Shown here: positions 11,044 to 23,884 of the stretch, one piece after another
How positions within the stretch are numbered: the first letter of the stretch is position 1
Layout: every line of letters starts with the position of its first letter
From: Timema cristinae
Taxonomy: Eukaryota > Arthropoda > Insecta > Phasmatodea > Timematidae
Assembly: GCA_039000515.1 (NCBI GenBank)
Contig: JBCFYV010009882.1
Location: forward strand, 61,211,317 to 61,275,316
Direction: 5' to 3'
DNA length: 64,000 nt
Position numbers and translations under genes: made by a program
Notes under the pieces: generated by a model
Seen by the model: the letters and a program-made list of their open reading frames with translations, nothing else
What the model was told of the DNA's origin: nothing
Database searches by the model: none

Positions 11044-11239
11044 ACTTGGTTTAAAAAAAGTTGTGCGGGAAGCTCCTTAAGGACACAACTAATACATTTG
11101 TCCATATAAAGTGAATCTGACGTGTGACGATTATTTCGAACACTTGGTTTAAAAAAAGTTGTGCGGGAAGCTCCTTAAGGACACAACTAATACATTTGTC
11201 CATATAAAGTGAATCTGACGTGTGACGATTATTCCGAAC
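11044..11239 (+). repeat. 98-bp tandem duplication, nearly identical
   Basis: Units 11044-11141 and 11142-11239 differ at one base that I can see (TTATTTCG versus TTATTCCG). Each starts ACTTGGTTTAAAAAAAGTTG. The near identity marks a recent event, or possibly an assembly duplication. Confidence 0.95.
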
Positions 11240-11703
11240 ACTGCAACAGCCTTAATAGAACACGTTCCCAGTATCATTTTTAAACTCTATTAATGTTTTA
11301 AAACCTTGCCCCCATATCATTTCTTTTTTTGCACCCATGCATTCCATTGGGCCAGACATCAAGTGCCACTACTTAAAGCCACTGCACTAAATAACTAGAA
11401 ACTTTCGGAAGTTTTAAAATCACATAGTAGGGGGTATTAAGAATTTCATAAACTAATACAAAAACACTTCTCAGTGTGGTAGTAAATAGGTACAAACAGG
11501 TACAAAGATCACCTAAGATTAATCTTAAATACCGAGATTTGAAATTTGCAAAATAAATTTTCAATAAATAGGGAGCTCTACATTTCCCAATTTATTAAAA
11601 AAACAACTTATTATTTTGATAGAAAATTGAATTTTCGCAGTTAATTGCAGTGACTAAATTTTTTATGTAAATCTGTTATTTAGTTTAAACTTTTGTTGAA
11701 CTG

Positions 11704-12600
11704 AGATCCTATTTTATCAATTTTTTTTCAATAAAGTATATTATAGATATATTAAATGTATTGTATATATATCATATATTATAAATAAATAATTTATAAT
11801 TTATATTCAATATAAAATATATACTATAAATATAATTATGTTATATAGACTACTATGTATTATTTACATGTACTGTACATATGTTGGTTATATAACAAAC
11901 GTATTATATTATATATGATACATATATGTTTATGATGTATTATTTATATGCGTATATTAGATATTTAATGTATATGTTTATTATGTATTTTATATATGTA
12001 TAGTAAATTATATATAGTATTCATTCCATTCAATTCAATCTCTGGCCAGATATAGTATTTACGATACAATATAAGTTCTGGTATAGAGTAGAGGAAAATG
12101 CTACTTTTATTGATCTGTGTCAGTCTCACTTATAGATCTGATATATATGAAAGTGGCAGAGTTATGAACGATACTAGTAATAACATTCAATATACACCCA
12201 GAATGGAGTTGAGGTGTCATTTGTGGTGTCAGTTGGTGTATGCATTTCAGTGGGCCTGGCAGACTGATGTGTTAAGTACCTTCCTGGCTCTTTAGCCTAT
12301 CTGAAACAAAATTTTAAACATAATTAAAAGTACTTATTCCTAGTTTTGGAATGTTATCGATAATGTGTCATATAGTGCATACATCATTAATACATTTTAA
12401 TAAAAATATAATATTTTGTTGGAAAAGAGAAAATACCTGTCATTTTTTATATATATTATACATTATTTTATAATTTTTTTCTAAATGTTTAATTAATAAC
12501 AATATTTTATCAACTACGTGAGTGCACCATTGTAAATATATTGTTTGCTTCATTATCAATAACATTATTTAAGTTCGTTGTTCGTCATTTAGAAGCTATA
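11704..12600. other. AT-rich region, no gene seen
   Basis: 11740-12010 is irregular TA-rich sequence. A G+C-richer stretch at 12030-12310 has a 65-codon reading frame, but no domain or splice context supports it as coding. Confidence 0.35.
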
Positions 12601-12753
12601 TTCTTGTGAATGTGGGGAATGCCAGGCCTCCACCGTGGTTCGGATTCCACGTTAAACTGTAGGTCCTTCATTTCAGTTCACAATCAACCTACCATTACAC
12701 AGCGTAAGTGCGTATAACCCGAATGGGTAGTAAGACGCGGTGCTAAATAATAA
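12601..12753 (+). repeat. SINE family A, 5'-truncated, with TSD
   Basis: The 3' half of family A (from CTTGTGAATGTGGGG to the shared tail and AAT repeat), flanked by exact 11-bp direct repeats TAGAAGCTATA at 12590-12600 and 12754-12764. Truncation plus a target-site duplication is the signature of target-primed reverse transcription. Confidence 0.9.
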
Positions 12754-13047
12754 TAGAAGCTATACTTATTAGAGCTTTTGTGAAAGTGCGGTGATTAGTA
12801 ATTTTTTTAAGTGGGATGAAACGATAAATAAGCTTTGTGTACAACCTCAAATAAATGTAAATAATATTGGCCTAAGATACTGTGGTTAACTATCAGATCC
12901 ATACATTACCATCCGTTTAAATTACAGTTATCGAAAGTGACAGATATTAGCTGTTGGCGTAGGGATACTTTAGGGAATATTTCTAGTAACCTTTGAACTG
13001 TCATTCAAGTAAACTTAATGGTGAAAGTACTCTACACATACATAATT

Positions 13048-13048
13048 A

Positions 13049-13094
<46 letters not shown>
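13048..13094 (+). repeat. TA dinucleotide microsatellite
   Basis: Uninterrupted TA repeat. Any reading frame through it is repeat-encoded (alternating I and Y) and not a gene. Confidence 0.95.
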
Positions 13095-13097
<3 letters not shown>

Positions 13098-13402
13098 AAT
13101 GTGCGAGATCTGGGTAGTCTCGCGATTATCCGGGAGATTTCAACATTTTTCAATTGCAGTAAATAAATTCAAAAAAAGAAAAAATTTATTTCATTTCCAA
13201 GATTATCTGGATAATCTCTACCTCAGCCAAAATACTTGTATAACGTTGAATACTATTTGTAAAAACAAGCACGTTTCTTTAAGTTAATACTATCCAAATA
13301 ATGTTGACATATTCCAAAATACGTGGATAATGTTAAGTGAGCGGTGAGTGAATAATATTGCCCCCTTCTCCCCCCCCAAACGCCTTCCTACGATTGAGAA
13401 CC

Positions 13403-13403
13403 A

Positions 13404-13441
<38 letters not shown>

Positions 13442-13778
13442 CTACATATATATTATATATATCTCTACATATATATTATATATATCTCTACATATATATT
13501 ATATATATATATATATATATGTAGATATATATTATATATATATATATATATCTACATATATATTATATATATCTCTACATACATATAATATATATACATA
13601 TATATTATATATATCTAAATATATATTATATATATCTAAATATATATTATATATATCTAAATATATATTATATATATCTACATATATTATATATATCTAC
13701 ATATATATATCTACACACATATATATATATATCTACACATATATATATATATATGTATACAACGTGTATCTATATATA
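13403..13778 (+). repeat. Compound TG/TA microsatellite-minisatellite
   Basis: A short TG run leads into TA repeats broken by a recurring ATATCTACATATATATTATA motif (about 28-30 bp period). It ends with two copies of TATACAACGTGTATCTA that abut the inverted-repeat element starting at 13779. Confidence 0.9.
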
Positions 13779-15260
13779 TACAACGTGTATCTAAAACATT
13801 GCATAAAACTTTGACAGGCTATTCCTTGGGTGAAAATAGAATAAATCACACCAGCAACTTAGGGTCCATCTTGAATATTAAAGGTGGTATACACCCCTAA
13901 ACATAGAGCTAAAAACGACTATTGTGTGAAATATTATGAAAACTGATTAAGGTATCACAACGAATCCTTGTATACTACACATTGAAACCTTGATCATTAA
14001 TAAACTAAATGTGCTGTTACAGTTACCCACCCCATCATGTAAAAAAGGGGGGGTTGTAACATTTTTTCTGCAATAAAATATGACAGAGTAAGTATTACTA
14101 ACTTTGACTTAAGATTACAAAACATGAAGTAAAAATTAACAAAAATTGTGTCTTGGAGAAACTGTCTATCATTCCCCGTTTCCGAGATAATCATGCATGT
14201 TTGATTTCAAAGAAAACTGTTAATTCCTGCCAGGTAGGCAACCAGTATAGCTGTTGCGTAGCCACCACGCTCTCCTTACCTTAATCCGTTAGACTTCTTT
14301 CTGTGGGTCTTTTTCAAAGCTTTGGTGTACGAGAAAGCCATTGAATCCAAGGAAGACCTGTTAGCCAGGCTAGGTCCTGCATGTGATAATGTTCAAGAAT
14401 CACCACGTGTTTTCGAAAGATTACGCCAGTCATTGATACGCCACCTCAATTATTGCAATGACGTTAGGGGCCACTATTTTGAACACTTGCTATGAATCTG
14501 CTTTTGAAGCTAGGAATTAAAACATACAAGAACTACGGTTAGTATTTCTTAATTTAGCTTTCAATACTCCAGTGAGTGTAATTATTAAAATCCCATCCGT
14601 GTGAAATGTGTAAGCAAAACTTGTTAATGTGATAAATAGCAACACATCGGAGCTTATGAAGAAGGAAGAGTATCTGAGTCTCTCCATCATTACACACAAA
14701 CCAGCCTTGTTTACCAAATTTACGTGATAAATAGTCACACGTGCCGGTAAAAATGGTTAAACGACTGCAGTGCGAAGTAACACTGCGCTTCTGGTTGCCT
14801 ACCTGGCAGGCATTTACACTTGTCTCTGAGCTCAAACTTGTGTGATTATCTCGAAAACGGAAAAAGCTAGACAGTTTCTCCAAGGCACCTTTATTTGTTA
14901 ATTTTAATCCTTGTTTTGTAATCATTAGTCAAAATTAGTAATAATTACTCTGACACATTTTATTGCAGAAAAAAGTGATACAACCCCCCATTTTTTACAT
15001 GATGGGGGTGGGTAACGGTAACAGCACATTTAGTTTATTAATGATCAAGGTTTCAATAAGTAGTATACAAAGATTCGTTGCAATACCTTAATCTGTTTTC
15101 ATAATATTTCACACAATAGTCGTTTTTAGCTCTATGTTTAGGGGTGTATACCACCCTTAATATTCAAGATGAACCCTAGGTTGCTGATGTGAATTATTCT
15201 ATTTCCACTCAAGGATTATCCTGCCAAAGTTTGATGCAATGTTTTAGATACACGTTGTGT
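13779..15260. mobile_element. Tc1/mariner-type element with ~470-bp TIRs
   Basis: Arms 13779-14245 and 14790-15260 are reverse complements with moderate divergence. The ends read TACAACGTGTATCTAAAACA and its complement, and the inner edges CAGGTAGGCAACCAG and CTGGTTGCCTACCTG. The 544-bp core carries the C-terminal end of an IS630/Tc1/mariner-superfamily transposase (14262-14495). Most of the transposase is missing, so this is an internally deleted, non-autonomous copy. TIRs this long are unusual for the superfamily. Local inverted duplication of a remnant is an alternative. Confidence 0.8.
14262..14495 (+). pseudogene. Transposase C-terminal fragment (IS630/Tc1/mariner-type)
   Basis: 78 codons, open to a natural TGA stop, beginning PPRSPYLNPLDFFLWVFFKA. 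The PPRSPxLxPLDFFLW block is the signature around the third catalytic Asp of the DDE/D domain in a widespread arthropod transposase group. The D of PLDFF is present. The usual Asp of the SPD triad is Tyr here. The segment VFERLRQSLIRH and the end GHYFEHLL match the usual family C-terminus. The first two catalytic acidic residues and the DNA-binding domain are absent upstream, where the left inverted arm begins. It is a relic with no function of its own. Confidence 0.75.
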
Positions 15261-17060
15261 ATAAAGTACAAATTGATTGTAAACCCATAACTATAAAAGC
15301 AGTCATGGTTAATAATACTTGAAATGATTAACAATCATTCCTAAAGAGATTTGAAGCACATTTGGTCTTTCCTGACTAACATTTTGCGAGAAAACAGTTT
15401 TTCTTGGATTCTGTAAAATTATAATATGTAATGTAAGCTACAACGTAGTTCTGGTCCACTCTTCAAGAGTTAGCTCACCACGTGAAGAAAATAACACTTT
15501 TTGTCTCTACTGGGGCAATGTTTTATTTATTTTGGCCCAAAAAGTTCTGATATAAAAAACCACTGATTTTTATCACATTCCCTACAGTCCCACGTTAACA
15601 CAAATAGTTATATGAAATTGGTACACCAGTGGCAATGCAATACTAATTATATTTTGTAAATTATTTGAAATATTCAGTTAGCTAGAATTGTTTTTTAAAA
15701 TACTTGAAAGCTGAACAAAGCATAATAGCAGGATGTCTAGTTTAATCAATTAAATAAAGTAATCAAAGTGATGGAATTGCCATAAAAATAAAATATTTGC
15801 GGTGGTGATAGTTAAAAGAATTTAAATAACGTGTCCTTATGATAGGCTACGAATAGATTGTTTATTAATATTCATATTAAATAGAAAATAAGAACTACTA
15901 CTGTAGTTAAAATTAATATTACATAATAATGAAAGATTAATTAATCTATTTAATTAATTCTTAGCGTATATTCCTAACAGATAATAAGATGCGGCGCTAA
16001 TTTTGTTTTTTGTTTTATACATTATTTTCTAATTCTTTTTACCCTCTACTACCCCCATCCCCCTATCCTCACGCAAAATTTCAAATGTGCATTGCCATTG
16101 GCTTAGGGCCTTAGTTATCAAATTAAGTATAATATGGGTTTTGTCTCAGACGCTAATTTTAGTTTACGTAAGAGGCGCTTAGTCCATAATGTGTATATTG
16201 GCCGTGGACTTGGCGAAGCCTAGCCCCTAGTTTCAGGAGTGGTCTTAGACCCTAAGTATGTAGAGGGATATTTGGGACTAAGCTCTATAACGCTGAGAGG
16301 TGGTAGGTACTCTTAACTCCACGTGCCATGGCTCAGTAAAGTCTCAAACATCATTAAGAGAAACTACCCATTTCATATTTCTCTTTAGACCAGCCAGCCC
16401 TAATCCAGTGGAAATGTTTGTTGAAGTCAAACTTTTAACCTTTAATTTTGACATGAATAGGGTAGCTTTCCAATTTAAGCATCAGAATAGTCACTATATT
16501 TGAACAAGGTTGGTAGGGGGATGGGGGAGTTGGGTTGAGTACACAAATAAACTAAATGAGAAAATCAGTTGTTATAAAGATATAAATGGTGAATTGGTGT
16601 CCACATGCTTAGCAAAATGGAAGCTGTTAGCAATAGTTTTTTTTTTAAATTTCAAACGTATCACCAATAACAATATCGTGATTTTTTTTATAGTATGTGT
16701 CTATAGGATAACGGTTCATTTATAAGTTATTCATAAAAATAATGATTCCTAGGATTACAATACTAAACTATTTCACTATTAAATACTATTCCTCAAAATA
16801 TTGCTATGGAGATGCTCTCCTGATTAAATAGCTGACAAAATGATAGTATTATGAGTGAAACTAATAATAGCTCATATAGTCAGATGTCATTAAAAATCCT
16901 TTGAATATCTCTGGTTTATATATGTGCAAGGGTTGTAAAAAAAATAGTTTCCCAGTTATTGTAAATGGACATCAATTTATTTTCACAAATGAAACATACA
17001 TTAAAATGTAGCCACGCCCTTTCTCTACTAATCAACATAATCACCTTATATGCACATATT
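15261..17060. other. Mostly unannotated; one SINE tail remnant
   Basis: A diverged shared SINE tail lies at about 15963-16003 (TTCCTAACAGATAATAAGAT then GCGGCGCTAA). The G+C-richer stretch 16180-16420 holds nothing I recognise. No gene is supported. Confidence 0.4.
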
Positions 17061-17073
17061 TTTTTCTTCTGTT

Positions 17074-17367
17074 ATTATTATTATTATTATTATTATTAGC
17101 ACCGCGTCTTACTACCCGTTCGGGTTATACGCACTTACGCTAATGTGTAATGGTAGGGTGATTGTGAGATGAAATGAAGGACCTACAGTTTAACGTGGAA
17201 TCCGAACCACGGTGGCGGCCTGGCATTACCCACATTCACAAGATATCTTGTCAGAGGTGAAGGAAGGGTTTGGTAATCAGATAAATCTGTGCCGGTACCA
17301 AGGATTGAACCCCGGCCGCCAGCATAGAAGTCTGACACCTTACCCCTAGACCACCAGGTCACCCCTC
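17074..17367 (-). repeat. SINE family A, full length, minus, with TSD
   Basis: Complete copy on the minus strand. The head at the right has B box GGTTCAATCC and the A-box region is at about 17340-17355. The body and shared tail follow, and an ATT repeat lies at the left end. Exact 13-bp direct repeats TTTTTCTTCTGTT flank it (17061-17073 and 17368-17380). It is one of the best-preserved copies. Confidence 0.95.
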
Positions 17368-17796
17368 TTTTTCTTCTGTTGAACCAACTTATAGAACGCC
17401 TCAGCCAAACAAATAATAACTAGTTTATGGAGGAATTAACGCATAGTTTCATCAATCCGTGTATTATTTCCGAAACGATTACATTTCATATTCTCTTTAT
17501 CGGAGATAAAATTGAAATTTTTAATGACCAGGAAAGCTTTCTTAAAATAATTTCGTAGTTTTGTGGTAATGTGCAGATGGGCTTTGTTATTAACCAGAAT
17601 GACGTCAGTGCTGAAGGTGCTCGAGTGCTGGTGTTGGATAACAGATTTAACTAGATTCAAGGTTTCATGATAACAAGCGGTGTTGACATTTTTTCCTTTT
17701 TCTTCTTCAAAAATTACATTAATTAATACTTTTGATAATCCAAGATACCATTAGCGTATATTTTATGTAGACTAGTTCACCTTAAATGTTCTTTAA

Positions 17797-18288
17797 GTAA
17801 ATAAGTAAGTCTCTCAAAAAGTTTTTTTTCCTTTAACCTCTTTTGGGAAATGTTTGTACAGCAATGACCTATCTCTATCAATTTATACTCAATAGTCAAT
17901 ATTTACCTTTTTTATTGGTTTTAATTTATAAATGAGGAGCTTAATAGCAATGCAATAACCATAAGATGTGCAAACTCACATAAAATGTCGAAAATTTTAA
18001 ACGCAAGTCGAAATTTTAAAACGAAGTATTGACCCTTGTGGACCCAATATCGAGCTTTTTTTTGGTTAAAATACACAAATGAGGAATTAATTATTTAAAA
18101 AATAAAATTATAAAATTTAAAATTGGGAGTCGAAAAAAGTTTTACCTAAGTAGGCCTATAACGCAATTTTTTCTCGGGTTTTCTAGTGTATCTTATTTCG
18201 TATCAAATATATATTACGAGTTTTGAGTAAATATCTCCATTTATAAACAATGGAGTTAGAAAGACCGTGTGAAATTCCGTACCATTTA
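17797..18288 (+). repeat. Dispersed ~490-bp repeat, copy 1
   Basis: Aligns along its length with 32227-32698. Shared blocks include AAGTAAGTCTCTCAAAAA, GTATTGACCCTTGTGGACCC, ATATTACGAGTTTTGAGTAA, and an end near GAAATTCCGTACC / GGAGTTCCGTAAC. Divergence is considerable. It encodes nothing recognisable. Confidence 0.8.
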
Positions 18289-20217
18289 TTATGTTATTAT
18301 TATTGGTATTATAAATAGTATTGATGATTTTTAATTATATTTGTTACCCGATTGGTTTCAGTGCCAGTGTAGTTGAATTTAATCCAAGTGGGTTTATTTG
18401 GGTTTGGGCTTGGATAATTTTTGGAAAAGGTAGTTATTGATTTATGTTTTTTTTTAACTTTGAAAGATTTTCGAAACTTTTGACCACGAATAGAATTCGT
18501 AACTGCGAAATGATTGAAGACTTTTAGACAATTTTGAGATTTTACTTGGTTTGATGGCTATGAGGGAGTTTATAAATTGGTCTATTACACTTTGCTAATC
18601 TTTTAGCTTTAGGATCATTAGACTCGTAGGTAATCATCCGTGTGAGTAGGTTTTCTGTAAAATTTGTATTCTCTTTTGTTTCGAATGTTTTTTTTTATAG
18701 TAGTGAAATTTAAATGATAAATGCTGTTCTGATTACATGTTCAGTGGTAAAGCAGAGCTTTGTATAGTAATGGCCTATGCACTATTGGGAGGAGAACTCT
18801 GGAATATTATTTTAATAGATGATGAAAAGGTTATATACTCGTTCATAAAAGCAGTAAAATCTTATTTTGAGAATGTTGTGCAATTAAGTGAAAATGATTG
18901 AGTCATAATCTTTTACAAATATTTAAATCACGTTAAACATGATATTGGAAATCCCATGCCTAAACCTTTATTTTAAAAATACATTGTAACATTAAATTTG
19001 AAGTATTTTAATTGTGATAGTTCTAATTATCTTGGTAACATTTTATGAAAAATGTATTTTATGTTGTTGATGGTATCTTAGACAAGTACATTGTTATAGA
19101 GTGGGCGTCACCAAACTTATTGAGTATTGTAGCTACTTTCATGTCAAATTGGTTTACGAGTTATCCAGACTAAAAATTTGCAGTACTACGTATTGGCCTT
19201 TATTGTTGAATCGGGTGTGTGGGGGATCTATATCTTATACTCTTAATTGTTATGAAAATAATGTAACAATATTAGTACACTTCATAATAAATTGATCTTT
19301 TTAATGCAATAAAATAATAGAATAATAATTAATTTTTTGAAACAAAATTATAGTCAAACATAAAATATAACTTAGTGTGTAGCTTACTTAGAAGAGTGGC
19401 AATCACTTTCATTCAAAATGTTTTAAATATTGATGAGTAACTTCTCATTCTCATTCTGATGCAACTATTATCACCTGCTTCTATATATGTTTTTGACCAG
19501 CTGCAGCTGAAATTTAGGATTACCATAGGTAGAGTAAATCAGAACAAGACCTTCACTTAGAGTGTATCTGGAACTATACGAGGATAATTTTTCTTCCTGA
19601 CAAGGTGTCATACTTATCCTAAACTTAATTCAATACTTTTCAACGATCTGTTACTTTTGAAAGCGCAAAATAAATTTTCCACGTGAGGTACTGAAAATGT
19701 AAGCTACCGATAAATCCCGATCGGCCGTTTGGCTATCTCTGGCTATAGAAGTTGGTTATATCTAAATACATAAAACTAGTATTGTTGCTAGGCTTGACTA
19801 TTTATAATTTTACTCTTAATTTAAAGGCAACTTTTACAGAAAATATACCTGGAAGTTGAAGGTTGTCATGTTTTTAAAAAAAAAATTGTAGGCAGGAGCA
19901 TTTTGATAATATTGAAAATGATCTAGTGAGAATGTTAGTTTCGTTTATTTTGGGTAACGAAGTGAAATTTGTTGCTTATAATATCAAGTACTATATGTGG
20001 TAAGCTCCCACCCGTGGGATGTTAGGGTAGCTTGAGGGAGGGGCTATGTTTGTAGGCAGCTGTGGACTCGAAATAATATGTAGGGGTACGAATTTTTATT
20101 TAATAGACGTGACTACAAAACGTGATGTTAAATGAAATATTAAAGAAATATAGTGACTGGATGCTCGTTCTCTTAGAAGAACTGGCTTAACTTGTGGAAA
20201 CTTAGACTGATGGACTT
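18289..20217. other. Unannotated; possible hAT-like end at 19101
   Basis: A+T-rich with no supported gene. At 19101-19140 the stretch GGGCGTCACCAAACTTATTG then AGCTACTTTC resembles the terminal inverted repeat of some hAT-family MITEs. I could not find a partner end. Confidence 0.3.
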
Positions 20218-20330
20218 GATTGACATTGCACGTGACCCCTACAGAACTCGATCTCAGGACCCTGGGCTCGATGAATGCCATCTAAGTACAAGTGCTACTG
20301 ATGACCAGAAGATGTAGTCTGATATGGTCC
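20218..20330 (-). repeat. Possible tRNA-like SINE head, minus
   Basis: On the minus strand, an A-box-like TCTGGTCATCAGTAGCAC is followed ~50 nt later by a B-box-like GAGATCGAGTTCT. Only one copy is recognised in this window, so it is weakly supported. Confidence 0.35.
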
Positions 20331-20992
20331 AATGTCGGGTAGCGTGACTGCCTGCAATATCGATGGAATCGTGACAGCCCTGATATATAATAATAAAAGG
20401 TTTTATAGCCAGCTATTGCCCCTTTCTGGCCAACAAGAACAAATATTGTTGTGAATGGTCAGCATTCTTCTCTAATGGTTCTAGTCCGTTACATCATAAA
20501 AGCTAATCCAGCACTTTTTAGCCCGTGAGTACACTCAAGTTATATAGATCCAAAATAAACATCCCAACATTGCTCAGTGGTTATGAAGTATAAATATTTC
20601 GCTAGGCTGAAAAGTGTTTTCGTGAGAGTGTTTTAGATAATTGGTGGAATCAGATTTTAATTAAGTAATATTGTTACTGTGGATAGAGTATAACGCTTGT
20701 GTTATCTAAACGTCATGTTTAATAAGTACATTTATATTGTTTTTATCAGCTCTAACTTCGATTACGACATTGGTTTGAGTTTATATATCAAAAAATCTTA
20801 TAAAGATTAGCGGATATAAGTCGATGTGTTTTAGTTGTGGTGAGTGGAAATCATTATATATAGGTTTAATTAGTTAGTAAGTGTAAAGTTTGATTTATTC
20901 TCTAGATGGGATGTGTTTTATGGCATCCTCGCTGTAGATTACATCATAAATAATAATAGATGTAATAATTTTTTAAATTTTGATTAAGCACT

Positions 20993-21215
20993 TATGTGGG
21001 CGCATGGTCTAAGACGTGAATCTAGAAATAGACAAGACTGCTGATGATTGGGAGATCGGGGTTTTAATCCCGTTTGAGTATACCTACCTAAATGGTTTTC
21101 TACTCTCCTTCTGCATAAAATGCTAATACACTTTCTCTAAATTCCCTAATATATTAGCGTAAATAGTAAAAATGCGCCCAACTCGAATGGGTCCTAACAC
21201 GCGATGCTGAGAAAA
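20993..21215 (+). repeat. SINE family B, diverged, plus
   Basis: Head with GGGAGATCGGGGTTTTAATC, body with TAAATGGTTTTCTACTCTCC, and tail remnant CCCAACTCGAATGGGTCCTA then ACACGCGATGCT. Confidence 0.7.
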
Positions 21216-23884
21216 ATGAATATGAGTTACCAATTTAACAATAAAACCCCGAGAGATATCAAAAGTAACAAAGTAGCGGTTATACCAGATGAAACTACTG
21301 CAAATGCCAAACCTCCCTTGAACTGAGCTTAGCCGAAAATAAATTAACTATAAAAAAATTTCCTTTATCCTCGGTGCATCTTAAAAGAAAACTTTATTAC
21401 TGAACTGAACAAACTATATTTTCTATGTGTATACGTTAAGTTCTTCAATGTTCAGTATAAGCTTGTTTGTATTCAAAATTTGTACTAAAAATCTTCGGTC
21501 GTTTGTTGCCTCTCTCAAATAGTCTCTAAAGAATATAAATCCATACAAATGGTCTTGTAGAAGAAGATCAAAGTCCTTCATGGTCTTGCCCAAGAGAGAG
21601 AGAGAGAGAGAGATTTTACAATTTGGTTAAGTTCACTCTAACCTGCACTAAAAATATCTTAATTGAAATTCAAACGTTCAACAGATTCCGCTGTTCTGAT
21701 TCTATCTTCAATAACTTCCAACAGGTTTTCCCTGTGGGCGAGCCAAAGTGGTAGAGGATCTGTCACGTGAAATATATTAATATGATGGAGAGCAAATATC
21801 TTAGTGAGGAAGAAGAGCAACACAAAGCGGCTTTTGATAAAGTACCGCTCCAATGTTAGTCATCCCCAAAGAGTACTCGTGCTTTGAAAACTAATTGGTA
21901 GGATTCCTGGGTTACGTTGTTATCTGTACGTAAGTTTTCAAATTAAGTTGAACCTTTAATGAAATGGAGCCGCATTCTCACATAATAACACACTGTGTTA
22001 TTCAGGTGTACGATATATACCTGGCTGAGGGAATAACCCTTCATAATTCCGGGGGTTCCTCAACAGAAACACCTTACTTTCGATAATTGACTCTTAAGTT
22101 TTTCAAGAATTATATAAAACTATTTCATTGTAAGCAAACATTTTTGAAAAGGGATCTCAAGCTCATAATTTTAAGAAGATTTTTATTGGTGTGTCACGTG
22201 TTATTAGTGACGTTAGTGACAATACTTGTAAAATATACATATTGCTCATTTTATAGATGAAAATCTAAATGCATAGCATCAGGAATAATCCCAACGGAAA
22301 TTTGTGTCATCTCATTGGCTTAGTTGATACTAAATGCCACTTGATAATTTCCCTTATTGATCTACTAATATACATACTTAATGAATTTGATGAAAGTACA
22401 CAGCTCTACATTAATTTGAGAATCGAGTTATATCAACAGGATGGGGTTTTGTAGGACCAACAAAAGAATATCTATCATCAACGCTCGAGAATGGATTGTG
22501 GCCGATAAAACCTTCATCAACGGGATGCAGTCCGCAGTATTTATAATATCCTTCATGCCTATCGAAGTAGCTCTTTGAAAGCTCTTTGGATAATTTTTTG
22601 TTGATGCATGGGGAATATCGACTCAAAAGTCAGTATAGTTAGTATACATCATGTTTATTTACACTTTCATGCAGCTATTGATCATTGTTTGAATCCTAAT
22701 CTCCGAATTTATCAGCAAATCTATATTGTTGGGTCTGCATTTTTCCTGAAGTCATAACAGTAGATGAGCTTGTGGTGGACCTCAATTTTGTCACTTCACA
22801 GTGAACATTAAGTACTTACATTGCTTTTAACGTCACTGCACACCTCCTTGAAGACAGTAATAATTTATAAATAGCTTTTAACCTATATATATAAATTCAA
22901 CATAATTTAAAATAATACCACATTCAAATCTATCCAGTTATAAGTGAACTTATAAATACAGAAACTATCCTTTTTAAGTATATGTGAATTCAAAACAACC
23001 AACTAAACTAAAATATGATTTATCTTTTAATTTCATATTGAAATGTATTCTGTATTAATTACTCTTTGAATTTGGCGATCGAGCTATATATAATGATAAT
23101 GAATTCTACATTCTATGAGTGAAATCATTATTGATCAAGCGTTTTAAGACATCTTTTAAAAAATATCAATTTATTTGATTTAATTCGTTTCATCAATTAC
23201 CTATATTATAACCTACCCGGTAAAAATCTAGTTAATATATAAAAACTGTATCGCAATCAGTAAAACGGTCCTATAAATGTTAGGAAATATACATACAAAC
23301 CGGAACTTTGTTTTAAAGGTAATATATATTATTTAAAATTTAAACAACTTAACAGTTACCTATTTTAAAACTAGTTGTTAGAGAAATTTAAAAAATATAT
23401 AATTAAAAAAAATTAGCCATCTGTAGGTAGACTGCCCCTAATTAACAGGTTAGAATTTTTTTTTTTTAAATCCCAAGCTATAGCAATATAATATTTAAAT
23501 AGCAAGTTTAAATCAAATCCAGCAAACCTATTTTGATCTAGGCCCAGGGGCAGCCAGACAGACGGAGAAGTTGACAAACAATTATTAAATCCACTTTTCT
23601 CGGTTCGGGGCGAAATTAAAAGTAAGAATTCATTATAATCTAAAGGTTGAAAATTTTCACTATTAAAATACATTCTATTTAACTGAGAAGGTAAAAAATG
23701 GTGTTATAAGAAGCTCTTTCTCTATTCTTATTTGGGTTCTAGCTATAGTTAGATATTTATTTAATTAAATGACTTATAGTGCCAATATTTGCAATTAAGT
23801 TATGTGTCAATTGCTGTAAGAGAGCTTATCTTAATAAATATAATTACGAGGCTCCATTTCATAGAAAATTTCCTTCATTACCAC
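21216..23884. other. Unannotated region
   Basis: Contains a short GA repeat (21595-21612). Minus-strand reading frames at 21659-21853 and 22411-22626 have fairly ordinary amino-acid composition, but show no domain I recognise and no clear splice sites, so I do not call them. The rest is A+T-rich and featureless. Confidence 0.35.

Larger units (their letters stand above)
10414..11703. mobile_element. DNA element with ~135-bp terminal inverted repeats
   Basis: The left end (10414-10550, starting CAGTTCAAAAAAAGCTTAAA) matches the reverse complement of the right end (11568-11703, ending GTTTAAACTTTTGTTGAACTG) with few mismatches. The termini CAGTTC...GAACTG suggest a cut-and-paste DNA transposon. 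The ~1 kb interior encodes no recognisable transposase, but holds a SINE tail (10613-10653) and a fresh 98-bp tandem duplication. I see no clear target-site duplication, so the superfamily is open. Confidence 0.75.

Noticed and set aside
13404..13814. A 136-codon plus-strand frame of alternating Ile/Tyr
   Set aside because: It is encoded entirely by the TA/TG microsatellite and has no non-repeat content.
21659..21853. A 64-codon minus-strand frame containing RENLLEVIEDRIRTAESVER
   Set aside because: It looks helix-like but is short, isolated and without splice evidence. Not enough to call a gene.
22411..22626. A 71-codon minus-strand frame with ordinary composition (VDEGFIGHNPFSSVDDRY)
   Set aside because: It could be an exon by composition, but I see no acceptor/donor pair that supports it and no family match.
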